NCBI GenBank assembly: GCA_018292915.2
Contig: JACVVK020000441.1
Coordinates: forward strand, 130,001 to 194,000
Direction of reading: 5' to 3'
DNA length: 64,000 bases
Source: Batillaria attramentaria
Lineage: Eukaryota; Mollusca; Gastropoda; Batillariidae
Positions 47,656 through 58,840 of this stretch are shown one piece after another. The notes under the pieces were generated by a model. It did not search any database. It saw only the letters and a program-made list of their open reading frames with translations, and was not told where the DNA came from. Position 1 is the stretch's first letter; each line of letters opens with the position of its first letter. The translations under genes were made by a program, and so were the position numbers.

Positions 47656-47996
47656 GCCTGTAAATGTCAGACAGCCAATGGAATTTCGTCCCGGCGTATT
47701 CTCCTGTGGCCTGTGGTTTTGACAAAACATCAGCTGATGCGACAAACCTCAGAGAAGGGGGGGGGGGGATGTGTATGATTATTAAAGCCTCTATGTTCGC
47801 ACCGCCGCTGAGAAGGGGAGGGAGGGGGGCTGTCGCTTTCGAAGTTCTAAGCCTGTTTGCCAGATAGAGGGGGGAGGGGAGGGGGTGTTCTTTATGGCCA
47901 TTGCTATCGTCTTCGTGACTTCGCGTCTTCTAATACAGCAGAAGAGGAATATCACTTTCTTCGGCCTAACGCTTCGGCATATCTGTACTGCATGTT

Positions 47997-47997
<1 letters not shown>

Positions 47998-48030
<33 letters not shown>

Positions 48031-48414
48031 GTAGTATTGTATAGGCGCTTTTCCCAATTTCATGAATCGGCTCAAAGCGCCGCGAACTGAACCCAACACG
48101 CACGCTCACGTGAATCACACGCATCCTCTCACATACTGGACATAAACACATTACAATCACGTGGTGCGAAGGGTCAGCTCAGCTATTTAAATTTCGGAAT
48201 TTAGAATTGCATTTATTTTTCAAATTTGGTGGGCTGAACATTTCCAAAGCAGAGGGGGAGGAAGCCGGAGTACCCGGAGAGAACCCCCGACGATCGGCCC
48301 GAATGAACGGTGCCACGTACGAGAAGGAAAAATTCTTCGCCCCGAATGGGATTCGAACCTCTAACCTCTCGCATTGGTGACAAGTCTCTTAACCACTAGA
48401 CCACCGACCGCCCC
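47998..48414 (-). mobile_element. SINE family A, full length, nested
   Basis: This is the most complete copy: AAT tail (47998-48030), tail segment with CGCTTTTCCCAATTTCATG, body with GAAGCCGGAGTACCCGG, and head with B box (minus GGTTCGAATCCCATTCGG) and GGTGGTCTAGTGGTTAAG. It interrupts a reverse-oriented copy of dispersed repeat R1. Confidence 0.88.
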
Positions 48415-48682
48415 ATATACGACCGAGTTGCTAAAAATAGTCACCAATCAGCGCTGTTGAGTTGGTGTTCAGCCCGCAAAGCCAAATAAAGTCGTCTGCT
48501 CAGTACGCGGTTCGCTTATAATTTATTAATACTTGTTAGTTAGTTAGTTAGTTAGTTAGTTAGAGCTTAACGCCGCGCAAGCAACACACTATTTCGTGGC
48601 TATGGCTTATAATAATAATAATAATAATAATATAGTTTTTTATAGAGCGCTGCTCTCCAAATTCCAAGAACTCGCTGCGCTT

Positions 48683-48685
<3 letters not shown>

Positions 48686-48764
<79 letters not shown>
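48686..48764. repeat. CA microsatellite
   Basis: About 39 CA units, followed by a C run at 48771-48784. Confidence 0.96.
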
Positions 48765-48765
<1 letters not shown>

Positions 48766-49400
48766 TTTACCCCCCCCCCCCCCTTGCATACAATTTGGCA
48801 GTGCAACCAACACACAGACAGGCTTAACAGAGGCTTCATACGTACGCAGAATATATATATATGTACAGTGAACGGTTTCAGATGCTATACTGTGACACAA
48901 GTGACTGATTCTGATGCGCTGGTTCCGTGCATTTGGTGAGAAGTTTTCTACACGCTGTTGTGTGTCTGACAAACGTGTTGACACTTTTAATGTATAACGA
49001 CGAATGGAATTTTGTCTATACTCTCCACCGAGTGCCCCCCTGAAAGTCTCCCATTACGGTCAGTGGTTTGACAAAACAGCAATATGCAGCTATCTCAGTA
49101 TCTATATACTGATATATATATAAAAAGCTTATGCTTGTTAGTGTAAAGGCGCAGTGGAATTTTGTCTATGCGAGTCCTGTGAACTGAACCCAACCAGCCC
49201 CCCCCCCGTCCCCCTTCCTCCCCACCTTACCGTATAGCAAAGTGAAAACGCATTGGATAGCAGAGTTTCCGTCCAGTGCAGTTGAAAGAAACAGAAAAAG
49301 CCTCAGAATGCGAAACGATCATAGTGTTAAAAGTGTTCAAGGTTAAGAACTGTTCGCGTATAATAATACTAATGAAATGGATATTATGGGTATAAAAAGA

Positions 49401-49551
49401 ATTAAAGTCCTTTTTTCCACCACATAGGGTGATATCAAAGACGGGGCAACGATGAAAAAGCCAGCACAAATATTTGGCCCCAGCCGGGATCGAACTCACG
49501 ACCCGAGCATTAGAAGTCCAACGCTCTACCATTCGACCACCCCGGCTCCCC
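49401..49551 (-). mobile_element. SINE family B, short-B-box subfamily
   Basis: It carries the three subfamily marks: ACATAGGGTGATATC, the B box GAGTTCGATCCCGG lacking one base, and ATTCGACCACC. The 3' tail is slightly truncated. Confidence 0.87.
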
Positions 49552-49847
49552 AGGGCCTGATACGAACAACTACAAAGCTTTGGCTTTTTAAAAAAACACA
49601 TTTACGGTAAATAGAGAGATAAACACGGAAACAAATAAATACTTTAAAAACATTTATGGTCCTCAAACGTCGCACTTGGCGAAGTAGGTTGAAACGGAAA
49701 CTTTGAGGGGGAAACTGAGATAACGCGTTCAGTTAGGGAATATGTAATTTCACAAAGACGGAAATTTTTCTTTCTTTCTATGCAGTGTAGTGTTCAGCCC
49801 GAAAATCATGTGCTCTCTGATGCACAACGCGGGTTAGGAACAGCGCG

Positions 49848-49873
49848 CAATCTCCTCACGTTTGAGGAGATTG
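49848..49873. repeat. Perfect 11-bp hairpin with 4-nt loop
   Basis: CAATCTCCTCA, loop CGTT, TGAGGAGATTG. No T run follows, and nothing suggests a terminator. Confidence 0.75.
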
Positions 49874-50064
49874 TTCGGGCTGAACCAAGAGCTGTATATC
49901 GTAAACTTGGTGTGCTAGCATAAAGGGAAAAACATATATTTATGTACGAAAAGAAACAAAATTTACCCTCCGGTATATGAATCAAAAAGGCATTTAAACA
50001 TATCGACAACAACCTGTGTTCGCCAAATTCACCGGCGTTTTCCTAGTCGTCCAATATGAGACAA

Positions 50065-50065
<1 letters not shown>

Positions 50066-50126
<61 letters not shown>
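50066..50126. repeat. TATC tetranucleotide repeat
   Basis: About 15 uninterrupted TATC units. Confidence 0.97.
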
Positions 50127-50844
50127 ACCTCCTTCCTTCACCTCCCCCTCCCTCCTTCTTTTTCAGCCCCTCCCCTCCCCGATCCATTCTGGCAAACTCG
50201 GCGCACACGTAAAACACTTTACTTTCTACTTGATCCGAAAACTCCCAACCGCTGTGTGCAAGCCCGCTCATTTAAAGGGACATTCTTCAGTTTTATTTAT
50301 TTACTGTGAGAAGCACGGCTGTGGTTTTGGGGGCGTGCTAGTGGAGTAGTGGTACGTCGGTGTGTGTGGGTACACTCCATTCATTCTCGGCTCGGGGGGA
50401 GGGGGGTGGGGGAGGGGGGACAACAAGGCGTGTTTTGCGTGCGAACCTACGACGCTACCTCCGCCGTACCTGTGCTTGACTGCGTGAATCAGTCACAAGT
50501 ACAGGACAGGCGCCTACATTTTATAGAAGCCTGACCTCAAGCAGGTAAATTAGGTTTCGGGAGTGGGGTTGGGGGGGGGGGGGTGTATGTAAGCAGTGAA
50601 ATTTATTTAAAGTAATTGGACTGACAGATCGAGTCAGTTTCCGGGTCGGAGGGTTCAGTTCATGCAAGCCTGTTTAAGTCTTGGCTAGCAAAACTGAAGT
50701 CTAAACAAACTGAAACGGAATTAGAATTCATGAAAATGCTATTTGATTCAATTGAGAATAGGTGCGTACTCTCACTATAACTGACGAGCACACTGCACTG
50801 AAACAACTCTTCCCCCGTCTCTCCTCCAGCAACACAACAAATTA

Positions 50845-50911
50845 AGGGTGGGTGGGTGTAAGGGTGTGTATGTGGGTGTTTGGGAGTTTTACGTCCTTTT
50901 CCACGACGTAT
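50845..50911 (-). mobile_element. SINE family B, tail fragment
   Basis: The CACC-type tail and TTTGGGAGTTTTACGTCC remain; similarity ends at CCACGACGTAT. Confidence 0.55.
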
Positions 50912-51101
50912 ACAACAAAGTGAAAATAAAATCAAATAAAAATAATTCACATATAAAAACAAATTAATTAAAAAATACACGAGTTAATATTGCGGACGGT
51001 CAACTGAGTCGGCTCTTGTTTTCTTCAACCCGGCAGAATTCATACACAGAATCGTTCAATCGAAACCCTTGTAATACTTGTGATGGCTTTATGCCTGCCG
51101 C

Positions 51102-51320
51102 GTAACATTAGTGAGACTTAGTAGGATTTCGTACGGAGGACTTCGTTGAGCAGCGTAACCCATTTACATGTAAATTAGGCTCACACGGCAGAGGCCGCGA
51201 GCTGCTAACGCGCTGCGATTAGCTAATGGTACCCGTAAGGTGCCTAATTTACATGCAAATGGGTTACGCTGCTCAGCGAAGTTCTCTGTACGAAGCCCTA
51301 CTAAGACTCACTATTGTTAC
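51102..51320. mobile_element. Foldback/MITE-like element with about 75-bp arms (219 bp)
   Basis: Left and right arms are inverted copies sharing GTAACA(T/A)TAGTGAG, CTTAGTAGG, GAGCAGCGTAACCCATTT and CATGTAAATTAGGC. A loop of about 65 bp lies between. Target duplication is not clear. Confidence 0.75.
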
Positions 51321-52409
51321 AGCGCCTTCGTACTGGCGACTTCGAACAAACTCCTCACGGCAGCGAAAGTGTCACATGATAACTGCGAACAACGGAAAGT
51401 GCGGTGACACGCCACAACAATTATCTCGGCCCTACAGGCGCAATAAACAAATCGTACACAGACAATGTGTCACTCGGCGACAGCCTGGGGGGCAGATTGT
51501 CCCAGTCTTACGGCCGAAACTGAGTTGTCTCAGTCTTATTCTTTAAAACAACAACAACAACAACAACAAAACAGGTATAATACTAGTCCGATTCATCTGA
51601 CTATGAGGCTTGAGTAGATTCCTACATGTATTCACAAAGGCTGTCTGGAGCATTGTGGAGCGGCGGCGATTTTGACTGTGTCAGTGTCGGTTGGGTGGCA
51701 ACTTGGGTTGGAATCAAAGCTGTGACAACCATAAGATCCTACCGTGACACCGCACTGCAACCGTTAGAAATCCCAAACGAAGGCGCTGTACATTTTCTGT
51801 GTCGCCCGACATGTCCGCAAAGACTGAAAATAATTTTAAGTGTGGGAAATCCGAGACAATGAAAGGGGACTGTACTGTTTATTGATCAGTGACGGTTGGT
51901 ACAAATTTTCGCCGCAATATCGCAAATCAACGCTCGAAGCACTTGTCTACCCCGCGCGCGAACAACTTTTCAACAGTAAGATCTTGATGTTCCTTTTCAG
52001 GTTCTGCTTCGTTTCAATTTTGCTTTGTTGCTCCCTGCTTCACGAACTTGGATGCGCCACAGACAGATTTCCGAACTACGTTCTCCCAATAGCCGGTGTG
52101 CCACAAACTCAACTGAGTCTACTAAGTTTGTAGTGCTGATACGTAGGTGACAGGTCCTAAACTGTGAGTTCGTTTGTAGCACCCGCCGGTTAAAAACAGG
52201 GAGCAGCTGTGACCCCCTCCTTGTGCGCGAGTCCTAGGGGGTCACTAAATAATCGTGTTACGATCAAAACAAGTGACAGCCGAACTGCCAAATCACTTTC
52301 ACGCCGTTCGGGTGCTTGTCGGAAGAGCCCATAACGACGCTGTTGCACCTAGCGGGGGCACGCCCCCGGGGGCTCTGGCGTTATCTCAGGAAACGCAAAG
52401 CTATGGCAG

Positions 52410-52448
<39 letters not shown>

Positions 52449-52934
52449 CGAATCTACAGGTGTAACTTAGCTTAGCCCGCTTCGAACTGCGTCTGGTGGT
52501 ACAGTTGTGTTTACTTCGCAAGCACGCTGGGTTTGTTGGGGTTCGGCTTCAATGTGTGTATCGCTGGCTCTATGTAACTTCTCGTCTGCCGCCGAGGCTC
52601 AGTGACTGACTGTATGAAACATTCAGCGATTTTAAACAATAAGAATATGTTTCTCTTCAGAGTCAGGTACCTTTCTTGTCATTTGAAGTACGAGTATACA
52701 TATACACATCACAGGATTGTGTCTTCAGTGGTGTTGTTCATTCGCTTATCACAATCTCACTCCAAACACACACTATTCGACTCCTGTTCGCCCCGTGCAG
52801 TAGATAACTTTGTCCATTTTCATTTTGAGGCAGTTTCTATTAAAAAAAACAAACAAACGAGTTTTGTTTACAAAACGAATTGAATCGTTTAACAAGGAAC
52901 CGCAACGTAAAGATGCTGGCAGTTATGTCAATAG

Positions 52935-53050
52935 TGAGCGAAGGGTCAGGGTAGCTACCAGTTCTGGTTTCGGAATCTAAATCTGCCTCTTTTCTTCTCA
53001 AATTGAGTGGGAAGATCATTTCCCACAAAAGCAGACGTGGAGCGGAAGTG
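52935..53050 (-). mobile_element. SINE family A, diverged body fragment
   Basis: It aligns to the family A body through GCGAAGGGTCAG, TTTCGGAATCTAAATCTGC and AAGATCATTTCC, with many differences. A family B SINE starts right after it at 53052. Confidence 0.5.
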
Positions 53051-53051
53051 A

Positions 53052-53242
53052 GGGTTGGGTGTTTGGGAGTTTAACGTCCTTTTCCACCACGTGTGAGTGG
53101 CAGTGATCGCAAAGACTGACGGGGCAACGAAAAAAAAAAAAAAAGGCCAGCAAAAGTATCAGTTTGGCCTCAGCCGGGAATCGAACTCACGACCCTGGCA
53201 CTGAAAGTCCAACGCTATACCATTCGACTATCCAGGCTACTC
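53052..53242 (-). mobile_element. SINE family B, older subfamily with insertions
   Basis: The copy is full length, with small insertions after GTGAGTGG and an A15 run. The B box is GAGTTCGATTCCC and the loop side reads CCCTGGCACTGAAAG, shared with the copy at 29889. Confidence 0.83.
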
Positions 53243-54507
53243 CAGAAATGGAAGAAGACAGTGTGTACTCAAAGAGACAGCCCCCCCCCCCCCCCCCCAA
53301 CTTCCATCTGAACAGCGGCTACAAATCATCACAAACAACACACAAAGAGGCGAAAAATTCCGGTGCCGCAAGCGCGGTTCGAGCCCAAGATCTCTTGAAA
53401 CGGGGGCAGCAGTTCGAGTCATGGGCTACATCACGACCCCATCCGCGGTGGGTCCTACATACAAGACCCTGCGAGATGGGTGGCAACGCAGTGAGAAGTG
53501 AATATACCTGAACAAGCCTTGCAGCATTTCATGACAATGAACTTCACGTACCCACATAAAACTCTCACACTCAACTGGTGCAAAGTTTACAACTCGTGCG
53601 GTAAAAATTACTTTGACCCTGCGGGCCGCGGAAAGACCGAACGGTCTCTCAGTCTCTCATCAAACTACTGATCATTTCAGCTGGGTTTTCTCAGTCTCAA
53701 CCCTTCCGAGTCTCATTCAGTTCATTCACTTTTATCGTTGCCAATGATCACAAAAACGCCACATGTATGCAGACTGTGCTATGCGGAGTTTGTCTGGTCC
53801 TAGCAAACCTTCCGTGCTGCAACAGACGGGCTACTGAGGCGCTCCACGATACCGCTGAGCCACCGCGGGGGAGATCATCGACTCAGCTGGACTGGCCTAC
53901 CTCCGTCAGTTTCCAACGCAGGACACATCAAAGCGCGTGTTGTTTATGTTAAACAGACGAATGGGCAAGAAAAGGAATGAATCATAGGCAATTAAGAGTA
54001 TTTCAATTGTAAAATTACTTGTCTGTGTGTGTAGATGCATGCCGGCCTACACTGAGTCAAGTTCACTGATTTCGGCTCAGTGGCAGTCAGACTGTTATGA
54101 CTAAACGTCGCGATTCAAAGACTGACGTCAAGTCAGTTCCAGTCCGGAAGTTTCATCGGAGTCTGCGTTCGAGTTATTCTAGTGTATTCAGTCAAATTAG
54201 AATTTGTTATTTATTTGATATTTCAACTGACTTTGCATTGTAAATTTGGACCTGATCTCCCTTCCTCTATCTCAGTATGAAAAGGTTATCATTGTAAGCG
54301 TCACAAAACAAACAACAACCACAAAAACAATACAAAAGAACAACAACAAAACACTAACAAACAGCCAGGGACCAGGGAGTTGTGATAGGGAGTGAAAACG
54401 CCTCACCGACCGCAATAACACTACTCAATCGTGTTGGGCTCCTGACGACACGCATTACACACTGACACAATTGATACAACACAATAAAAGAAAATGTCGG
54501 TACTCAC

Positions 54508-54675
54508 GTCTGACGTCTCGTCACAGCCATCTATCCTCGTCGTACCAGAATTATCACCAGGATTATCACTATCTCCAGAAGAAGCAGGGTCCTTGACCTT
54601 GTCTCGGGGTGCTCGACACACACACACGTGCAGCACGACGACAAGAAGCAGGAACACACGACAAAGATGCGACAT
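54508..54675 (-). CDS. TRABD2-like (TIKI): TIKI metalloprotease, coding exon 1 (signal peptide and N-terminal spacer)
   Basis: The exon has 56 codons from the ATG at 54675 to a strong donor GAC|GTGAGT. Residues 1-20 are a signal peptide with a hydrophobic core VFLLLVVVLHVCVC, expected for a protein that enters the secretory pathway. A Ser/Gly/Asp-rich spacer follows, then GCDETSD at the exon end. Joining to exon 2 in phase 0 gives CDETSD followed by QSKLNSFLW. The spacing from this Cys to the Ser (six residues) is the same as in recalled human TIKI1 (Cys, ELKPQQ, Ser). That spacing, the matching phase and the signal peptide are why I assign this exon to the same gene as the exon 43 kb away. 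The start is chosen because the context has A at -3 and sits directly before the signal peptide. In-frame ATGs at 54690 and 54816 are alternatives; the first adds only MSAVT. The transcript link is inferred. Confidence 0.83.
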
Positions 54676-54880
54676 GGTTACCGCGCTCATCCATGGAGAG
54701 GCGGAACCCACCACCGGCACTACCACACTAACACCACTCAATCGCGCCCGGGCCGCTGCTGGGCTCTGAAGTCCACCTAAAGTCGATAAGCTCGCTCTGT
54801 TGATCTGGCCGGGCACTCACTGACAAACTCGAACAGAAGAACTCTGTCAAGTGTTAGACGTCACAACTGAAGGAAATCAC
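54676..54880 (-). promoter_or_regulatory. Probable TIKI 5' UTR and core promoter
   Basis: Directly upstream of the start codon the minus strand reads an open GC-rich stretch. An initiator-like TCAGTG (plus 54818-54823) and a CRE-like TGACGTCT (plus 54857-54864) lie within 190 bp of the ATG. No TATA box is evident. Such short motifs occur by chance, so this is only a location-based inference. Confidence 0.25.
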
Positions 54881-55662
54881 CTCCTGAAGTAACTCATTGG
54901 TTATAAACACTTCCGTATTCCGCCACAATTCCTCAAGAAAACACCAGAGGGCGATTCCAGTCGAGTTTAGTTTTCATTCCAAGAATACAAGCAAGAAATA
55001 CTTCTCTTCAAGTAAGTTTCACGTTTGTCACTGAAGATCACGTATAAACACTTTCAAAAACAAAACAAAATAAAGGACCCGTCGTTTCCATTCAAAAATC
55101 CATTAAAAACTGAAAATCTCACATGTTAGCTCTGATTTAAATTACCATAATATTCCAACCGATTTTTTTTTATTACAAGCGTGAAGAATCACATACAAAT
55201 GTGAAACTCCAACGCGTGAACCGCTTTGGTCACTCCAACTCCAAGACACTCCAACTCCAAGACTGACAGGCGACCTACAACACAATCAGTATGCGAAGCG
55301 GCACAAGCTCACAGGTAAGCTTGACCGAACATAAAAGTCGGCCGCACAATCATGAGACAGGTCCCCCCACAACTGAACCTCCAGTCCCACGGACTACAAT
55401 ATCACATGCGTGGCTGTCCGCGCGAGGGGCGAGAGCGTCCAGTCACGGGCCATGGCGAGGGGAGGGAGACTTGACTGACTGCACCACCTCACACAGTGAG
55501 GGACTGGCTTGGCTCGCATCACACGGACCCTCCTCCCCTTGACCACCGGCATCTCATTGTGAGACGGCGCGAAACGCCTGATGTTCCGGCCTCCTCACGT
55601 GGTTGTGTTGTTGTATGTTAGAAGTTAGCAGTTTGTGTCTGTCAGTCTCTCTCGTAGTCTGT

Positions 55663-55800
55663 GGCTCTCTCTCTCTCTCTCCCTCTCTTGCTGTTTGTGT
55701 GCGTGCGTCTCTCTCTCTCTCTCTTCTCTCACTCTCTCTCTTGCAGTTTGAGTCTCTCTCTCCCAGTTCACGTGGCTCTCTCTCTCTCTCTCTCTTTCCC
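55663..55800. repeat. Interrupted CT-rich tract upstream of the TIKI gene
   Basis: Several CT runs of 6-10 units are separated by CTTGCTGTTTGTG-type and CAGTTTGAG-type interruptions. Confidence 0.9.
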
Positions 55801-56940
55801 CTCTCTCAACGCAGGCTCTGCGAGCGGTCCGGGGGTAAGCCACGCCTTGTCTACAAGAGAAGCAGGCGGTACCTCCCCGTCAAGTTCCAATCACAACACG
55901 CCAACACTGATTTTAACCCTCGCCGTACGACGATCACGGATTACACTCGACTTGGCTTCTCAGTTTTCCCCCCACCACCTCACTCTCTCAGTCACACTGG
56001 CGTGGCGTATCTCTCGTTGTGGAGTTGATCACTATCTGGAAGAGAGAGAGAGAAAAAAAAAAAGGTTGGTGAAGGATTTGCACAGCATGTGTTTGACTGT
56101 TACCGGCGTGGAACTTGTCAGTGGCAAACTGTTTGGTTGAATCAACGGTGTTGTGGTTGAATCGAGTATTCTTTCCTGGGGCTCAGTCATTCGGATGCTT
56201 GAACTTTTTTTTTTTTTTTTTAAAAACAGTGTATGAGTCAGTTGGTGGAAAACATGAATACTGATTAAGCTTGTAAATAAGTTCTTCTTCCGCAAGGCTT
56301 TATTGGTGACGGCAAACAAATACTACTGATGCTTTTAACGCCGACTTGACGGAATAACTACCGCTTTAAAGGAAGCAGTTTCCCCCGACAGTCCGTCCGT
56401 CGATCATCGTCAACTGACAAGAAACAGATTAGAAACAGTGGGTGCTAGTAGTCGAAACTGACTAGACGCTTCAGTGTGGCTCGGACCAGTTTCAGCGTCG
56501 TCACTTAGTGACTGAAACTGCAGTGATCTGTCAGTTGTAAAGCCGGCGGCGTCAGTTGTTAAATATCAACAACAACAACAAACGGTAATTTTTTTTTTGA
56601 CACACAGCGTACTTCTAAACTTACTTAGTTAACACTGGACTTACAACACCTACTTCGCAATGAACCTACCTGATACTGACTTGACAAAGACTCACTCAGT
56701 ACCAAACTGACTTGCTACCAGCAGTCTTATGTTTTGTTTTGCTCAGTCGTGAGTGCGCCCATGGCGCCTGTGCGCCGCTTGAAATCCTCTATCTCAGTTG
56801 ATGACAAGTACAGCTCTTAACTGAATGCGATACAATATTGTTTACACTGACTTCAGTTTGCGCGAGCGGTCGAACATTCAAATTCTATGACTGGAGGTGT
56901 TACCCTAATGAAATCTAGTTGACATTTGACTGAAAAGATT

Positions 56941-57320
56941 CACAACGCCACTACTAAACTTACTTGATAGCTGACTTAAAAAAAACTCACAACGCCACTA
57001 CTAAACTACCTGACATCTGACTTAAACAACTTGACTCACAACGCTACTATTAAGCCTACTTGATATCTGACTTTAAGAACTCACAACGCCACTACTAAAC
57101 TTACTTGATATCTGACTTTAAGAACTCACAACGTCACTACTAAACTCACTTGATATCTGACTTTAAAAAACGCACACTGCCACTACTAAACTTACTTGAT
57201 ATCTGACTCAAACAACTCAGGATCACAACGCCACTACTAAACTTACTTGATATCTGACTAAAAAAACAAACAAACAAACAAACAAACTCACAACGCTACT
57301 ACTAAACTTACTTGATGTGC
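56941..57320. repeat. Minisatellite, 8 copies of a 45-51-bp unit
   Basis: The unit is CACAACGCCACTACTAAAC, TTACTTGATATCTGACTT and a short A-rich linker. Starts are at 56941, 56988, 57037, 57082, 57127, 57173, 57224 and 57289. The seventh unit has an AAAC expansion. Decayed units extend left to about 56605. Confidence 0.9.
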
Positions 57321-57869
57321 GATCACCGAATGATTGGACCGTCACGACGCCTCGGGATTGCCAAAGGATCAAAGGCTCGTTGATACTGCGTAGGTGGTCA
57401 TCTTTTCTGCTTGATCACCCCTGTCCCTCCACTTTGGGACTGCACATATCGATGATCCGGTGGTGACGGCTGCCTCGACTAGGTACATGTACGTCAGTGT
57501 GTATATACAGTTGTCGCCAGTTCGGTCGTCGGTGCGCCGGCGACAAAACTCCGCGGCTGTATATGAAGTGGGTGGTCCCCCCCAACATTGTCGCCTCGCC
57601 AGATTTCTATTTCACACCACGGGTCAGCAAAACATGACCCAGATTAGACGCGCTTTTGTGCTGTGCCCGTGTAATGTGCCTTAATTCAAACCTGTGATAA
57701 CTCCTTGACACAGATCCTTGCGGGAGGGAGAGGCCTGGCTTGCTACATTTGGCAGGTCGTGAGCGGGGAGTGCGTGCGTGAGTGTGTCACTAGTGGGTTA
57801 TGGTCAGTGTCAACACTAGGGGAAAGGTTACTGTCAATATAGTGCTGGACACTCCAAGCATAATTCTAT

Positions 57870-58840
57870 GCCCAGCTCCAGTTCAGAACAGGTACTCAGG
57901 CACTCCCTGGGAACTGTCGGTCAACAGAATGAAATTGTCTCACTCCCCCTGAAAACTGTAGGTCAGCTCATTGAGCGAAACTGTCAATCACTCCCTGGGA
58001 CCTGTAGGTCAACAAAATGAAATTGTCTCACTTCCCTGAAAACTGTAGGTCAGCTCATTGAGCGAAACTGTCAATCACTCCCTGGGACCTGTAGGTCAAC
58101 AAAGTGAAATTGTCTCACTCCCCTGAAAACTGTAAGTCAGCTCATTGAGCGAAACTGTCAATCACTCCCTGAGACCTGTAGGTCAACAAAATGAAATTGT
58201 CTCACTTCCCTGAAAACTGTAGGTCAGCTCATTGAGCGAAACTGTCAATCACTCCCTGGGACCTGTAGGTCAACAAAATGAAATTGTCTCACTTCCCTGA
58301 AAACTGTAAGTCAGCTCATTGAGCGAAACTGTCAATCACTCCCTGGACCTGTAGGTCAACAAAGTGAAATTGTCTCACTCCCCTGAAAACTGTAAGTCAG
58401 CTCATTGAGCGAAACTGTCAATCACTCCCTGAGACCTGTAGGTCAACAAAATGAAATTGTCTCACTTCCCTGAAAACTGTAGGTCAGCTCATTGAGCGAA
58501 ACTGTCAATCACTCCCTGGGACCTGTAGGTCAACAAAGTGAAATTGTCTCACTCCCCTGAAAACTGTAAGTCAGCTCATTGAGCGAAACTGTCAATCACT
58601 CCCTGAGACCTGTAGGTCAACAAAGTGAAATTGTCTCACTCCCCTGAAAACTGTAAGTCAGCTCATTGAGCGAAACTGTCAATCACTCCCTGGGACCTGT
58701 AGGTCAACAAAGTGAAATTGTCTCACTCCCCTGAAAACTGTAAGTCAGCTCATTGAGCGAAACTGTCAATCACTCCCTGGGACCTGTAGGTCAACAAACT
58801 GAAATTGTCTCACTCCCCTGAAAACTGTAAGATGTTGTTC
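57870..58840. repeat. 87-bp satellite-like array, about 11 copies
   Basis: CAGCTCATTGAGCGAAACTG recurs at 57964, 58051, 58138, 58225, 58312, 58398, 58485, 58572, 58659 and 58746: 87 bp apart, with one 86-bp step. Each unit is two related halves, one starting CACTCCCTGGGACCTG and one CACTTCCCTGAAAACTG. Degenerate single halves continue on the right to about 59130. Confidence 0.95.

Larger units (their letters stand above)
47826..48985 (-). repeat. Dispersed repeat R1, copy 3 (split by a family A SINE and a microsatellite block)
   Basis: The reverse strand aligns to copy 2 on both sides of the SINE at 47998-48414, and again beyond an unrelated block at 48510-48810 that holds TTAG, AAT and CA repeats and a TATAGAGCGC SINE-tail-like piece. 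Confidence 0.8.

Noticed and set aside
53767..53952. 61-codon ORF with a hydrophobic start and several Cys
   Set aside because: The Cys are clustered at the ends without a known framework, start context is ordinary, and length is within chance.
56941..58840. CRISPR-like array
   Set aside because: Units are contiguous with no unique spacers, and the genome is eukaryotic; these are minisatellites.
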